From NCBI RefSeq assembly GCF_041379945.2, contig NZ_JBFTXJ020000001.1:310001-374000 (forward strand): a DNA stretch of 64,000 nt, read 5' to 3'. Each line of letters opens with the position of its first letter. Within the stretch, counting starts at the first letter, position 1. The position numbers and the translations under genes are program-made. Source of the stretch: Aneurinibacillus sp. REN35. GTDB taxonomy: Bacteria; Bacillota; Bacilli; Aneurinibacillales; Aneurinibacillaceae. Of the stretch, positions 24,397-33,144 are shown piece after piece. The notes beneath the pieces are model-generated. The model was not told the origin of the DNA, did no database searches, and saw only the letters and a list, made by a program, of their open reading frames with translations.

Positions 24397-25476
24397 ATGT
24401 TTCTTGCAATAAGAGAATTACTCTACGCAAAGTTGCGCTTTGTGTTAGTCGGAGCTATTATAGCGCTGGTGGCATGGCTGGTATTTATTATCTCAGGTTT
24501 GGCCAGTGGTCTTTCCTTTGATAATGCGGGATCGCTTCAGACGATGAATGCTGATTACTTTGTGGTCGAAAAAGGAGTCGATAACCGTATTGACCGCTCT
24601 GCTATTCCTGTTGTCGATGGCAAAAAGATCGCAGAACGCCCTTATATAGAACAAGCTGCCCCGCTTACGATTAGGATGTCCGCAGTTTCAAACGCTGATG
24701 AAAGCAAAAAATGGGATATGGCTGTGTTTGCGACAGATAAGAATAGTTTTATGGCACCAGAAGAGATGGGGCAAGCAGATGGTGTGTATGTGGACGAGTC
24801 TGTGCAAGAAGAGGGTGCGCGTGTCGGTGACACAATAAAAGACACTTTGACAGGCACGGAGCTGAAGATTGCAGGATTTGTTGCAGGCCAAAAATTCACC
24901 CACACACCGGTTATGTATGTCAGCATGGAGCAGGCAAAGGAATTGAATCCCCTTCGAAAAGACACGGCTGAGTATGTCAATGTGATTGCATTGAAGATGG
25001 ATAAACAGCATGTAGAGACATTTAAAAATGAATGGACCGGTTATGAGGTATTAACAAAGGATGAAGTATTACAGGGAATTCCAAGCTATACGGCGGAACA
25101 AGGATCGCTCCAGATGATGATTGGATTTTTGTTTGTTATCGCTGCATTTGTTCTAGCCGCCTTCTTCTATGTTATGACATTGCAGAAGACCAGTCAGTTT
25201 GGTGTGCTGAAGGCGTTGGGGGCGAAAACCGGATTTTTGGCTCGTACTATTATCGGGCAGGTTGTTCTTGTTTCCGCTATCTCGATTGCGGTAGGGGTTG
25301 GATGCACCTACGCGACGGCAGCTGTGCTGCCGGAGGGCATGCCGTTTTTGTTAGATACGGCTGTTGTAGTTGTATACTCGCTTATTCTGCTCGCTGTAGC
25401 GACGCTAGGCTCTCTATTATCCCTGTATCGAGTGACCAAAATCGATGCCATACAAGCGATTGGGAGGGTGGAATAA
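24397..25476 (+). CDS. hrtB: HrtB, heme efflux ABC permease (FtsX-like)
   Basis: A 359-aa MacB/FtsX-type permease with TM1 near residues 17-37, a large extracellular domain and three C-terminal TMs. The sequence follows HrtB: FLAIRELLYAKLRF, FIISGLASGLS, SYTAEQGSLQMMIG, AAFFYVMTLQKTSQFGVLKALG and KIDAIQAIG. ATG 24397 is chosen because GGAG is nine bases before it and it aligns with the known HrtB start; two earlier in-frame ATGs add five residues. It stops one base before hrtA. Gene order is hrtB then hrtA. Confidence 0.9.
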   Translation: MFLAIRELLYAKLRFVLVGAIIALVAWLVFIISGLASGLSFDNAGSLQTMNADYFVVEKGVDNRIDRSAIPVVDGKKIAERPYIEQAAPLTIRMSAVSNADESKKWDMAVFATDKNSFMAPEEMGQADGVYVDESVQEEGARVGDTIKDTLTGTELKIAGFVAGQKFTHTPVMYVSMEQAKELNPLRKDTAEYVNVIALKMDKQHVETFKNEWTGYEVLTKDEVLQGIPSYTAEQGSLQMMIGFLFVIAAFVLAAFFYVMTLQKTSQFGVLKALGAKTGFLARTIIGQVVLVSAISIAVGVGCTYATAAVLPEGMPFLLDTAVVVVYSLILLAVATLGSLLSLYRVTKIDAIQAIGRVE

Positions 25477-26157
25477 ATGAAACATAAATTGATACTTGAA
25501 AATGTCAGCAAAGTATACGACTCTGGTGAGATGCAGGTAAAGGCATTAGATGATGTGTCTCTGGCAGTGAAAGAGGGCGAATTCATCGCTGTGATAGGGC
25601 CGTCTGGGTCGGGAAAAAGTACGTTTTTATCCATCGCGGGTGCCTTACTTTCCCCATCTGAGGGACAGATTTTTATTAATGAAGAAAATATTACGGACCT
25701 ATCGGAAAAAGAACGGAACGAGGTTCGTTTAAATAAGATCGGATTTATTTTTCAATCATCAAATCTTGTTCCGTATTTAACGGTACAGGATCAGCTTCTT
25801 CTGCTCCCGAAGTTAGCGGGAACCTTGAATAAGCAGGCAAAGCAAAAAAGCATAGAGCTTCTTGAACATGTAGAATTAGGACATCGGTTAAAAAACTATC
25901 CGGAGGCTCTATCAGGCGGAGAGAGGCAGCGTGTGGCGATTGCCCGCGCATTTATGAACGATCCAGATATTATTCTAGCTGATGAGCCGACCGCCAGCCT
26001 AGATTCCAAACGCGGGCGCAATGTAGTAGAAATGCTGGCCGCAGAGGTGAAGTCCCGCAAGAAGGCGGCAATTATGGTTACGCATGATGAGCGAATGCTC
26101 GACATTTGCGACCGGGTGATTACCATCCAGGATGGTAAGCTTATCCCGCATGTATAA
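25477..26157 (+). CDS. hrtA: HrtA, heme efflux ABC ATPase
   Basis: A 226-aa ATP-binding subunit: Walker A GPSGSGKST, Q-loop FIFQSSNLVPYLTV, signature LSGGERQRVAIARAF, Walker B IILADEPTASLD and the H-loop VTHDERML. It powers HrtB to remove toxic heme from the membrane. The ATG directly follows the hrtB stop codon. A terminator shared with the convergent rpiR gene follows. Confidence 0.9.
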   Translation: MKHKLILENVSKVYDSGEMQVKALDDVSLAVKEGEFIAVIGPSGSGKSTFLSIAGALLSPSEGQIFINEENITDLSEKERNEVRLNKIGFIFQSSNLVPYLTVQDQLLLLPKLAGTLNKQAKQKSIELLEHVELGHRLKNYPEALSGGERQRVAIARAFMNDPDIILADEPTASLDSKRGRNVVEMLAAEVKSRKKAAIMVTHDERMLDICDRVITIQDGKLIPHV

Positions 26158-26170
26158 AAAGCAAAGAAAG

Positions 26171-26204
26171 AGCCTGACATATATCGATGTCAGGCTTTTT
26201 TTAT
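26171..26204. terminator. Bidirectional terminator between hrtA and rpiR
   Basis: AGCCTGACAT (26171-26180) pairs with ATGTCAGGCT (26187-26196), with a T-run on the plus side and A-rich sequence on the other side. The last codons of rpiR lie inside the hairpin. Confidence 0.85.
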
Positions 26205-27044
26205 TTGAAAGATATCGAAGTGGTCCCAGGTCTCTTCCAAGCGTTCCAATCGTTCCTGCACATCTTTCGTCTTTTCTTTGCCCACAAATGTAATCAAGGC
26301 ATTAATCAGACTGAGCGGGGCAACAAAGGAATCGATAAATGTCGGCATCTGACTTGAGGCGGTTAGCGAAACGTCAGCATGCGGGATGAGCGGTGAGAGC
26401 AGATTGTCTGTAATAGCAATAGTTGTTGCGCCGCGCTCTTTGGCATACGACAGAATTTGAATGGTGCTTTTTGTGTATCTTGCAAAGCTAATCCCGATAA
26501 CCACATCTTTTTCGCCTACGTCATACAACCGTTCCGAACTAGTTTCTACAGATTGCAGCAGCTCCGCATTTCCCAGAACAATTTGCAGGTAGTAGTGGAG
26601 AAAGACGCCGAGCGACCCCGCACTGCGATTTGCCGCGATGTATACTTTTCGCGCCTGCAAAAGCATAGCTACGGTTTTGTGGAAGGCATCGACATCAAGT
26701 TTCTCCATGGTGGATCGAATATTGGCGATGTCATCCTGAAAGATTTCGTTGATCCCTTTTTCTCTGTCGTATACTTGCTCGGACATGCGAAGTCTCTCCG
26801 GAGTTGTTAGCTGCCGCTGGACAGAATCCTGCATCTGCTGCTGCAATTCGGAATAACCAGAGTAGCCAAGGTGCGCAGCAAAACGTACAATCGTCGCTTC
26901 GCTGACTCCGATCATCTTGGCTAATTTACCTACTGTAAAAAATGGGACCGCATTCGGATTCTCTAAAATGTATCGTGCTATTTTTACCTGAGACTTACTC
27001 ATATCAGGCATGTTCTCAGCGATATATTGATAGACGTTAGACAT
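26190..27044 (-). CDS. RpiR/MurR-family transcriptional regulator
   Basis: A 284-aa regulator with an N-terminal RpiR HTH (MIGVSEATIVRFAAHLGYSGYSELQ, quoted in part) and a C-terminal SIS sugar-isomerase-like domain (YIAANRSAGSLGVFL, IGISFARYTKSTI). SIS domains usually sense phosphosugars. The gene follows the aminotransferase by 11 bp in one operon, and two GAAAT-N4-ATTTC sites overlap the operon promoter, so it probably regulates its own operon. The effector is unknown; an amino sugar or amine-derived compound is possible. Confidence 0.9.
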   Translation of the reverse strand: MSNVYQYIAENMPDMSKSQVKIARYILENPNAVPFFTVGKLAKMIGVSEATIVRFAAHLGYSGYSELQQQMQDSVQRQLTTPERLRMSEQVYDREKGINEIFQDDIANIRSTMEKLDVDAFHKTVAMLLQARKVYIAANRSAGSLGVFLHYYLQIVLGNAELLQSVETSSERLYDVGEKDVVIGISFARYTKSTIQILSYAKERGATTIAITDNLLSPLIPHADVSLTASSQMPTFIDSFVAPLSLINALITFVGKEKTKDVQERLERLEETWDHFDIFQIKKA

Positions 27045-27055
27045 ATAACAGCGTA

Positions 27056-28426
27056 CTACCTCCTTACACGTGCAAGGGCTTGCTCATGTGTTTCTACGGT
27101 GCGACGAATATCTTCTTTACTGTGAACGATAGACATGGAGTAACGGTTCAGCGGCTTTGCGTATATGCCAAGTGTAAGCAATTCATAATCAATCTGTTTG
27201 CGCAGTTGGGTATTGGCCTTATTCATGTCACGATAATTAGCAATCGGTTCATCAGTTAGAACGATATTAAATATACTGCCAGCTCCGACGGTCTGCATCG
27301 GTATGCCGTGCTGACGGTATACGTCTTCTAGCTGTGTTCTAAGCAGTTGTGTATTGGCAAATAACTCGTCCATCACGCCTTCATGTTCAAGTGCTTCGAT
27401 GGTGGCGAGTCCTGCGGCCATAATTGTCGGATGCCCATTATACGTACCGCTGTGGAACAGCGCGTCGGTCTTATTCTGGTTCGCGGCACCTGCTGTTAAG
27501 ATGTCACGCCCCTCTGTCGGTGCGCTGATCATCATGATTTCTTTTTTTCCGCCAATGGCTCCTACCGGAAAGCCGCCGCCTAATACTTTACCAAGCGCCG
27601 TTAGGTCCGGTTTGATACCATAGACAGCTTGAGCGCCTCCAAGAGATAATCTAAACCCTGTTTTCACCTCATCAAACATCAGCAGAATGCCAAGCTCCTC
27701 GGTGATTTGGCGGAGTCCTGTCATAAATTCAGGCTCTGCCGGGATGAATCCGCCTTGGATGGGTTCAAGAATGACACCGGCTATTTCATGGGCATGAGCT
27801 CGGAGAATTTTTTCGGTGGCTTCTAGATCATTAAATGGAAGCATGATCGTATTTTCTACATAATAGTCAGGCACTCCTCGCGATTCCGGTACAACATTTG
27901 GATGCTGCGCATCCCCTGCTTTGTCTAGGTCAGGGTTTACACTGAGCAGTACCTGATCGTATCCGCCATGATAATGTCCCTCGAACTTTGCTAATTTTGT
28001 TTTTCCGGTATATCCCATCGCCATGCGGATGAGCAGGAGGGTTGCTTCGGTCCCTGAATTTGTATAGCGCACCATTTCAATGCCGGGGTAGTGCTCAATG
28101 ATTTTTTCTGCCATGCGGATTTCTAGTTCGTGCGGGGTACCAAAAATTGTTGTGCCTGCTTCTTGCATTTGCTTTGTGACCGCATCAAAAACAGCGGGAT
28201 GTCCATGACCAAGAATGAGAGCGCCATAGCACAACAGATAATCAATATATTCATTTCCATCTACATCATATAATTTGCTTCCGTGTCCTTTTTCCATAAC
28301 GATAGGGTGTGGCGCAATATATTTGATGTTTGCCGTTACGCCGCCTGGCATCACTTCGCAAGCTTTTTGAAATAAATCTGCTGATGTTTTCGTATTGGAG
28401 GATAGGAGTGTATTTGGTATTGTCAT
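27056..28426 (-). CDS. Class III aminotransferase of the glutamate-1-semialdehyde aminomutase type
   Basis: A 456-aa PLP enzyme. It shows the HemL-like opening QKACEVMPGGVTAN, NSGTEATLLLIRMAMG, the PLP-aspartate region MFDEVKTGFR and the Schiff-base lysine in ALGKVLGGGFPVGA. Two features argue against housekeeping HemL: it is longer, with an insert around APTEGRDILTAGAANQNKT, and it is cotranscribed with an RpiR regulator. A catabolic amine or amino-sugar transaminase is more likely. ATG 28426 is chosen over a GTG nine bases upstream because AAGGGTG is then correctly spaced. Confidence 0.82.
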   Translation of the reverse strand: MTIPNTLLSSNTKTSADLFQKACEVMPGGVTANIKYIAPHPIVMEKGHGSKLYDVDGNEYIDYLLCYGALILGHGHPAVFDAVTKQMQEAGTTIFGTPHELEIRMAEKIIEHYPGIEMVRYTNSGTEATLLLIRMAMGYTGKTKLAKFEGHYHGGYDQVLLSVNPDLDKAGDAQHPNVVPESRGVPDYYVENTIMLPFNDLEATEKILRAHAHEIAGVILEPIQGGFIPAEPEFMTGLRQITEELGILLMFDEVKTGFRLSLGGAQAVYGIKPDLTALGKVLGGGFPVGAIGGKKEIMMISAPTEGRDILTAGAANQNKTDALFHSGTYNGHPTIMAAGLATIEALEHEGVMDELFANTQLLRTQLEDVYRQHGIPMQTVGAGSIFNIVLTDEPIANYRDMNKANTQLRKQIDYELLTLGIYAKPLNRYSMSIVHSKEDIRRTVETHEQALARVRR

Positions 28427-28444
28427 GGGAATCACCCTTATTTT

Positions 28445-28496
28445 GAAATTTTTATTTCCTTTTTTGTATTATATGAAATGAATATTTCTTTTTCAA
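28445..28496 (-). promoter_or_regulatory. Promoter of the aminotransferase-rpiR operon with two RpiR-type operators
   Basis: On the minus strand: -35 TTGAAA (28496-28491), 17-bp spacer, consensus -10 TATAAT (28473-28468). Two palindromes of the form GAAAT-N4-ATTTC lie at 28475-28488 (in the spacer) and 28445-28458 (downstream of the start of transcription). Their centres are 30 bp apart, about three helical turns. The -35 overlaps the last codon of the upstream gene. Confidence 0.8.
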
Positions 28497-29962
28497 GAGA
28501 GAAATCGCATTTCTGTTCCATCTTTTTCATTTAGCAAATAACGGAGCGTTCGTACACTGATATTCAAGCGGCGGGCGGCTTCTTTTCGATTGCCTAAGGT
28601 TTCCCGCAATGTTTTCTTGATAAAAGCATGACCAATGCCTTTCTCTAAATCCTTCACAGCACTCATGACAGAAGGTAGATCGATATCTGTATCTGCATTC
28701 CACTGCGAAAGGAGGGTGTTTTTCCATTCGTTCAAATAGCTCTCAAAAGATAGGGCAGCTGATGCATGCTCCTGGTGTGCAGGTGAGCATGCAGACAGAG
28801 TGCCTTCATGCTGAATTAATGTGTAGGGAAGGTGCTTTGCAGTGATGGTTGATGTTTCTCCTTCCGCTAAAGTAATCGCACGCATTACAACGTTAGAAAG
28901 TTCGCGGATATTACCGGGCCAGTCATACTGCTGCATCGCTGCCATTGCATCAGCAGACATTATCATCCCAGGTGGAGCATGCCGTTTGAGGAGATGGCCT
29001 ACGAGATATGGAATATCTGTTTTGCGCTGACGCAGCGGCGGAATGTACAGCTTTATTACATCAAGCCGATACAGTAAGTCTTCCCGGAATTTTCCTTGCT
29101 GTACAGCGGCGGCCAATTGGACATGGGAGGCGGCAATGATACGTGCGTCGGTATGGAGATAGTGCTCTCCGCCAACCCGCATCAACTCTCTTGTTTCAAG
29201 CACACGAAGCAGCTTCATTTGAATGGAGGGGGAGGCATCGCCAATTTCATCGAGAAAGAGTGTGCCTTTGCTTGCAATCTCAAACAATCCTTTTCTTGTA
29301 TGAACCGCACCTGTAAACGCCCCTTTTTCGTGACCGAACAGCTCACTCTCAAGCAGCGTTTCCGTCAGTGCTCCACAATTAACGCCAATGAAAGGCTGGG
29401 GTTGGCGAAGGCTTGCCTGATGGATAAAACGTGCAAGAACCTCCTTGCCTGTGCCGGTTTCTCCCTCAATCAGCACGGTTACATTTTTTCTGGCAATCTT
29501 ATAGGCAAGCGACAGCATATGAAGCATCTCCGGAGTATGGCCGACGATGAAGCCGGTTTGTGCAGCCAGATGAAGCGCGTCGCTGTGTTGCTGGCTTTGC
29601 TTTGCTGTTACGAGCCTGGCAATAAGTGTTTCCAATTCATCAATGTTATCAAAAGGTTTTTCGATATAATCGTCGGCTCCGAGTCGAATGGCTTCGAGCG
29701 CTGACTTAACGGTGCTGTACCCGGTCATGATCACGACCCGGCATGCGGGCATTTGTTCCTTGATCGTCTTTAAGATATCGAGTCCATTGATATCCGGCAG
29801 CTTGATATCGATAAGCGCTGCATCATATGTTCTCGCTGTAAGCTGTGCCTGTACTTGCGCGGCATTTGCCGCAAAGAAGAGTTCAATGTCTTTTGTACGA
29901 AGCAGATAGGAAAAGAAATGCTGTACTTCCCGCTCATCATCCACGATTAATAGACGCTTCAT
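28493..29962 (-). CDS. NtrC-family sigma-54 response regulator
   Basis: A 489-aa regulator: receiver domain (phospho-acceptor Asp in AALIDIKLPDINGLD), AAA+ domain with Walker A GETGTGKE, intact ESELFGHEKGAFTGA (the GAFTGA loop contacts sigma-54) and FLDEIGD, and a C-terminal Fis-type HTH (NRKEAARRLNISVRTLRYLL). The partner kinase gene is 13 bp upstream. AGGAGG lies nine bases before the ATG. It should activate the sigma-54 promoter at 32981-32997 in front of the alcohol dehydrogenase gene; this is inferred from proximity. Confidence 0.93.
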   Translation of the reverse strand: MKRLLIVDDEREVQHFFSYLLRTKDIELFFAANAAQVQAQLTARTYDAALIDIKLPDINGLDILKTIKEQMPACRVVIMTGYSTVKSALEAIRLGADDYIEKPFDNIDELETLIARLVTAKQSQQHSDALHLAAQTGFIVGHTPEMLHMLSLAYKIARKNVTVLIEGETGTGKEVLARFIHQASLRQPQPFIGVNCGALTETLLESELFGHEKGAFTGAVHTRKGLFEIASKGTLFLDEIGDASPSIQMKLLRVLETRELMRVGGEHYLHTDARIIAASHVQLAAAVQQGKFREDLLYRLDVIKLYIPPLRQRKTDIPYLVGHLLKRHAPPGMIMSADAMAAMQQYDWPGNIRELSNVVMRAITLAEGETSTITAKHLPYTLIQHEGTLSACSPAHQEHASAALSFESYLNEWKNTLLSQWNADTDIDLPSVMSAVKDLEKGIGHAFIKKTLRETLGNRKEAARRLNISVRTLRYLLNEKDGTEMRFLS

Positions 29963-29975
29963 TTCATCATGCCTC

Positions 29976-31649
29976 CTATGACTCGCTTTGTTCGATAACA
30001 GCAGGCAGCATCAGGGTGAATTGACTTCCGCCGTCCATCTGGCTTTGAACCTCGATTCTCCCCTGATGCGCACGCGCAATACCAAGGCTGACAGACAGAC
30101 CAAGTCCAGTTCCTTTTTGAGCCTCTTTCGTAGTGAAAAAAGGATGAAAGATGTCTTCTTTATGCTTATCCGGGATGCCTTTTCCGTTATCGCGCACATG
30201 CAGGCAGAGCATGGACGTACCGTTTGGCTGCATAACCTCCTCGGTACATAGAAAAATTTGTTTAGCCTTGTTTTCATTTTCGCTTACAGCGTCTTTGGCA
30301 TTAAGCAGCAGATTCAGGAGAATTTGCTCGATCTGCTGGATACTGCCTTCGAAGGGAGGGAGCGCTGCCGCAAGCTCTACTGAAATACAAATACCGCTGC
30401 GTTCAATTTGATAGCGCACAAGGCTTAGTACTTGCTCTACGACGAGATTGAGTGAGCATTCGCTAAAGGTATAGTCATCCTGGCGCGAGAAGGTAAGCAG
30501 GTTCTGAATGATGCTGCGGCAGCGTTTGCCGCAGAGCAGAATATCTTCGAGTAGGCCCTTTTCTCCGTCAGTTTCACATTCGCGCAGCAGCAGCTGCGTA
30601 TTGCCAAGAATGGCGGTCAGCGGATTGTTTAGCTCATGGGCAACACCCGCGGCCATTTCACCAATGGCTGCAAGCTTGCCTGATTGGATAAGCTGTGCTT
30701 CGATATGCAGCTTTTTCGTGACATCTTTTATATAGAGGATCGCCGCATACATCTCCTTTTGTTCATTGAATACAGGGTAGGAGAAAACATCACAGATTCG
30801 ATTACCGACCAGGGGGAGCTGATGGTATGCGGTTTGTTTTGTCTGATAGCTTTCCTTGATAGGACAGGGTGCGAGCGGATCGGAAGTTCCCTGAAACAAT
30901 TCGCAAAATGTTCGGTTGTAAATCTGCTCTTCCGCAAGTCCTACAAACGCGCTCACCGCTTGATTGAAGCGAAGAATACGAGTATCCATATCCACGTACA
31001 GCAGCAGATCGGTCACCGCACTAAATGTTTTCTCCCATTCTCTTTTTCCGTGCAGTACAGCGTTGTACAGTCTGGCATTCTCGATGCAGACAGCGAGTTG
31101 ATCGGCAAGCTGCTGTAGAAAGGTAAGGTCTGAGTAATCATATTCCGCAAGAGCCGTGTCACCGAAGCTAAGCACACCGATAGGGCGATGCTTGCTGAAG
31201 AGTGGAACATAAAGCATCTGGGCAATGCCCTGACATTGAAAAACTTGTTCGTCATTTGCCGATAGTTCGCTGATCGGACAGCGAATGGCTTTCTGCTGGT
31301 GTATTGTCATCTGATAGAGTGAATTTGCTTTGCTTAGGAAGGTACCCGCGGGAAGGGCGGCATACTGCTTTGGATATACGTTGCTTACAACAAGTTCTTC
31401 GCTTTCCACCAAGGCAAGAGCGAGGCGGTCAAACGAGAAAATTTTTGTAAGCTTGTCCATTACATTGTGCAGCATATCGTCCATGGAGGTGTCTACATTA
31501 AAGCTTTTGACGACTTGATTGATGATAGCTAGCTGCATATTTTGTTTCTCAATTTTTTGCAGGTTCTTTTTTAGCTCATGGTAGTAGTTTCGCTTGGATG
31601 ATTTGACTCCGGTCAACAACTGAATGATTTCTCGCTTGTCTTCAAGCAT
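29976..31649 (-). CDS. Soluble sensor histidine kinase with GAF and PAS domains
   Basis: A 557-aa kinase with no membrane segment. In order: an N-terminal coiled coil, a GAF domain (about residues 55-195, with MLYVPLFSKHRPIGVLSFGD), a PAS domain (about 205-325) carrying FCELFQGTSDPLAPCPIKE, HisKA with AAGVAHELNNPLTAILGN, and HATPase with NLLLNAKDAV, DNGKGIP and GTGLGLSV. The paired cysteines in the PAS domain could bind a cofactor, but this is not proven. It lies between the ErcA-like gene and the sigma-54 regulator in one operon, so it probably senses alcohol metabolism in the cytoplasm. Confidence 0.92.
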   Translation of the reverse strand: MLEDKREIIQLLTGVKSSKRNYYHELKKNLQKIEKQNMQLAIINQVVKSFNVDTSMDDMLHNVMDKLTKIFSFDRLALALVESEELVVSNVYPKQYAALPAGTFLSKANSLYQMTIHQQKAIRCPISELSANDEQVFQCQGIAQMLYVPLFSKHRPIGVLSFGDTALAEYDYSDLTFLQQLADQLAVCIENARLYNAVLHGKREWEKTFSAVTDLLLYVDMDTRILRFNQAVSAFVGLAEEQIYNRTFCELFQGTSDPLAPCPIKESYQTKQTAYHQLPLVGNRICDVFSYPVFNEQKEMYAAILYIKDVTKKLHIEAQLIQSGKLAAIGEMAAGVAHELNNPLTAILGNTQLLLRECETDGEKGLLEDILLCGKRCRSIIQNLLTFSRQDDYTFSECSLNLVVEQVLSLVRYQIERSGICISVELAAALPPFEGSIQQIEQILLNLLLNAKDAVSENENKAKQIFLCTEEVMQPNGTSMLCLHVRDNGKGIPDKHKEDIFHPFFTTKEAQKGTGLGLSVSLGIARAHQGRIEVQSQMDGGSQFTLMLPAVIEQSES

Positions 31650-31665
31650 CGATCGCTGATCCCTC

Positions 31666-32814
31666 CTAGAGTGCTTTTCTAAATAGAGATTCTAGTTCAG
31701 TCACTGTCATATCACGCGGGTTGGTAATCAGGCACGCATCCTCGCTTGCGGCCTGGCTCATTTGCAAAATCAAATCCTCAGTTAGACCGATATCTGCAAG
31801 ACGCTGCGGAATGCCGATCTCTTCTGCAAGCTGCTTCACCTGATAGATGGCCCTCTTCCCTGCTTCGGCAACGGTCATTCCTGCAATGCTTTGCCCCATA
31901 AGTTCTGCGATGTGCATGAATCGTTCGGGCGTGGCGAGATAATTGTATTCCATGACATAGGGAAGCAGGATGGCGTTTAATTTTCCATGCGGCATGTCTA
32001 GATAGCCGCCTACTGCATGTGCCATTGCATGGACGGCACCGAGTATGGCGTTAGAGAAGGCGAGACCTGCCTGCAGGCTGGCCATTGCCATCGCTGTTTT
32101 TGCCTCTTCATTGGTGCGGGACGCGGTAGAGGAGCGAAGGTGCTTAGAGACCAGAGAGATGGCATTTTTGGCCTGTACATCTGTCAGCGGGGTAGCTGCC
32201 ACGCTAACGTAGGCTTCAATGGCGTGAGTCAGAACGTCCATGCCGGTCTCAGCGGTCAATGCTGCATCCTTGGTAATCAGTGTATGGGGGTCTACAATGG
32301 CGATGTCGGGAACGAGTGATTTGGAGACGATGGTCATCTTCAGCAGGCGTGTTGTATCAACAATGACAGAGAATTGGGAGACCTCCGATCCAGAGCCTGC
32401 TGTCGTAGGAATCATGACGAGTGGCGGCAGTGGAGCGATAATTTTATCGACCCCTTCATACATGTGGATAGGTCCGCCGTTGCTTACCAATATGGCAATC
32501 GCTTTCGCGGCATCGATAGCACTGCCTCCACCCACGCCAACAATGGCGTCACACTCGGTCATCCGGTAGCATTCAGCCCCTTTTGCTACCTCATGATCTT
32601 TTGGGTTGGCAGTAATATCATAGAATGTTTCATAAGGAAGGTTGCTTGCATGGCAGGTGGCGATGACTTTTTCTACCCAACCGGCATGCAGGACCCCATG
32701 ATCGCTAACAATAAGCACTTTGTTAGCTCCAAGTCTGCGGCAGCATTCACCTGTTTGTTGTAAAGCCCCTTTACCAAAAATGATTTCCGGTGCTGCAAAT
32801 TTAAAAATATCCAT
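31666..32814 (-). CDS. Iron-containing alcohol dehydrogenase, ErcA-like
   Basis: A 382-aa group III (iron-dependent) alcohol dehydrogenase. It shows GGGSAIDAAKAIAIL (NAD binding), IPTTAGSGSEVSQFSVIVD, and metal ligands in HAIEAY, HAMAHAVGG and MPHGKLNAILLP. The AGSGSEVSQFSVI segment and its place directly upstream of a kinase/regulator pair recall ErcA, an alcohol-dehydrogenase-like regulatory protein of alcohol oxidation in Pseudomonas. ATG 32814 is chosen for its GGAGGGG site and because homologues begin here. The frame extends 68 residues further but is not protein-like. Confidence 0.85.
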   Translation of the reverse strand: MDIFKFAAPEIIFGKGALQQTGECCRRLGANKVLIVSDHGVLHAGWVEKVIATCHASNLPYETFYDITANPKDHEVAKGAECYRMTECDAIVGVGGGSAIDAAKAIAILVSNGGPIHMYEGVDKIIAPLPPLVMIPTTAGSGSEVSQFSVIVDTTRLLKMTIVSKSLVPDIAIVDPHTLITKDAALTAETGMDVLTHAIEAYVSVAATPLTDVQAKNAISLVSKHLRSSTASRTNEEAKTAMAMASLQAGLAFSNAILGAVHAMAHAVGGYLDMPHGKLNAILLPYVMEYNYLATPERFMHIAELMGQSIAGMTVAEAGKRAIYQVKQLAEEIGIPQRLADIGLTEDLILQMSQAASEDACLITNPRDMTVTELESLFRKAL

Positions 32815-32850
32815 GATCCCCTCCATCTGTCCGCTATTTTGGTTCATTGT

Positions 32851-32864
32851 GCCGAAAATTCGGC
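32851..32864. promoter_or_regulatory. Candidate enhancer palindrome for the sigma-54 regulator
   Basis: GCCGAA-AA-TTCGGC is a perfect palindrome with a 2-bp centre, about 125 bp upstream of the sigma-54 -24 element, a usual enhancer distance. Only one copy is seen. Apart from this, a cre-like site and the sigma-54 promoter, I see nothing in the 330-bp divergent gap. Confidence 0.35.
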
Positions 32865-32937
32865 TGAAATTGCCAAAGTTATGTATGCGTTTTCGTTTTT
32901 TTCTGCGTTCTCTGTTTAGATACGATGTCAAAATCAT

Positions 32938-32951
32938 TGAAAACGCTAACT
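32938..32951 (+). promoter_or_regulatory. cre-like CcpA site upstream of the alcohol dehydrogenase
   Basis: TGAAAACGCTAACT agrees with the cre consensus TGWAANCGNTNWCA at 13 of 14 positions. It lies 30 bp upstream of the sigma-54 element. A weaker palindromic candidate, AAAGCGCTTT, lies at 33109-33118 in the leader. Catabolite repression of the operon is inferred. Confidence 0.55.
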
Positions 32952-32980
32952 TTTTATTCATTTTTGTATATTCTGAATCG

Positions 32981-32997
32981 TTGGCATATGATTTGCT
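32981..32997 (+). promoter_or_regulatory. Sigma-54 (-24/-12) promoter of the alcohol dehydrogenase-CMD operon
   Basis: TTGGCATATGATTTGCT has GG at 32983-32984 and GC at 32995-32996 with exactly 10 bp between, matching TTGGCAC-N4-TTTGCA closely. The start of transcription would be near 33008, 137 bp before the gene. A divergent operon encodes a GAFTGA-bearing activator. Confidence 0.75.
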
Positions 32998-33144
32998 CGT
33001 ACTTATTGGTGTATCCATACATACGAAAGGGGGACGGTTTTGCCGTTATCGTAACCGAGGTCTATGATTTCTATAGTAGAAGAAGGACAGCGTCGATGCA
33101 ACAAAAAGAAAGCGCTTTAATCCAAAATGAAGGGGAGAAAGAAT

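Noticed and set aside
27056-28426. Calling the class III aminotransferase the heme-biosynthetic hemL, given the heme efflux genes nearby
   Set aside because: The protein is longer with an insert, is cotranscribed with an RpiR regulator under matching operators, and is separated from hrtA by a terminator. A catabolic role is more likely.
32815-33018. N-terminal extension of 68 residues on the ErcA-like dehydrogenase
   Set aside because: Homologues begin at MDIFKF, which has a GGAGGGG site. The extension is rich in Lys/Arg/Ser and overlaps the regulatory gap.
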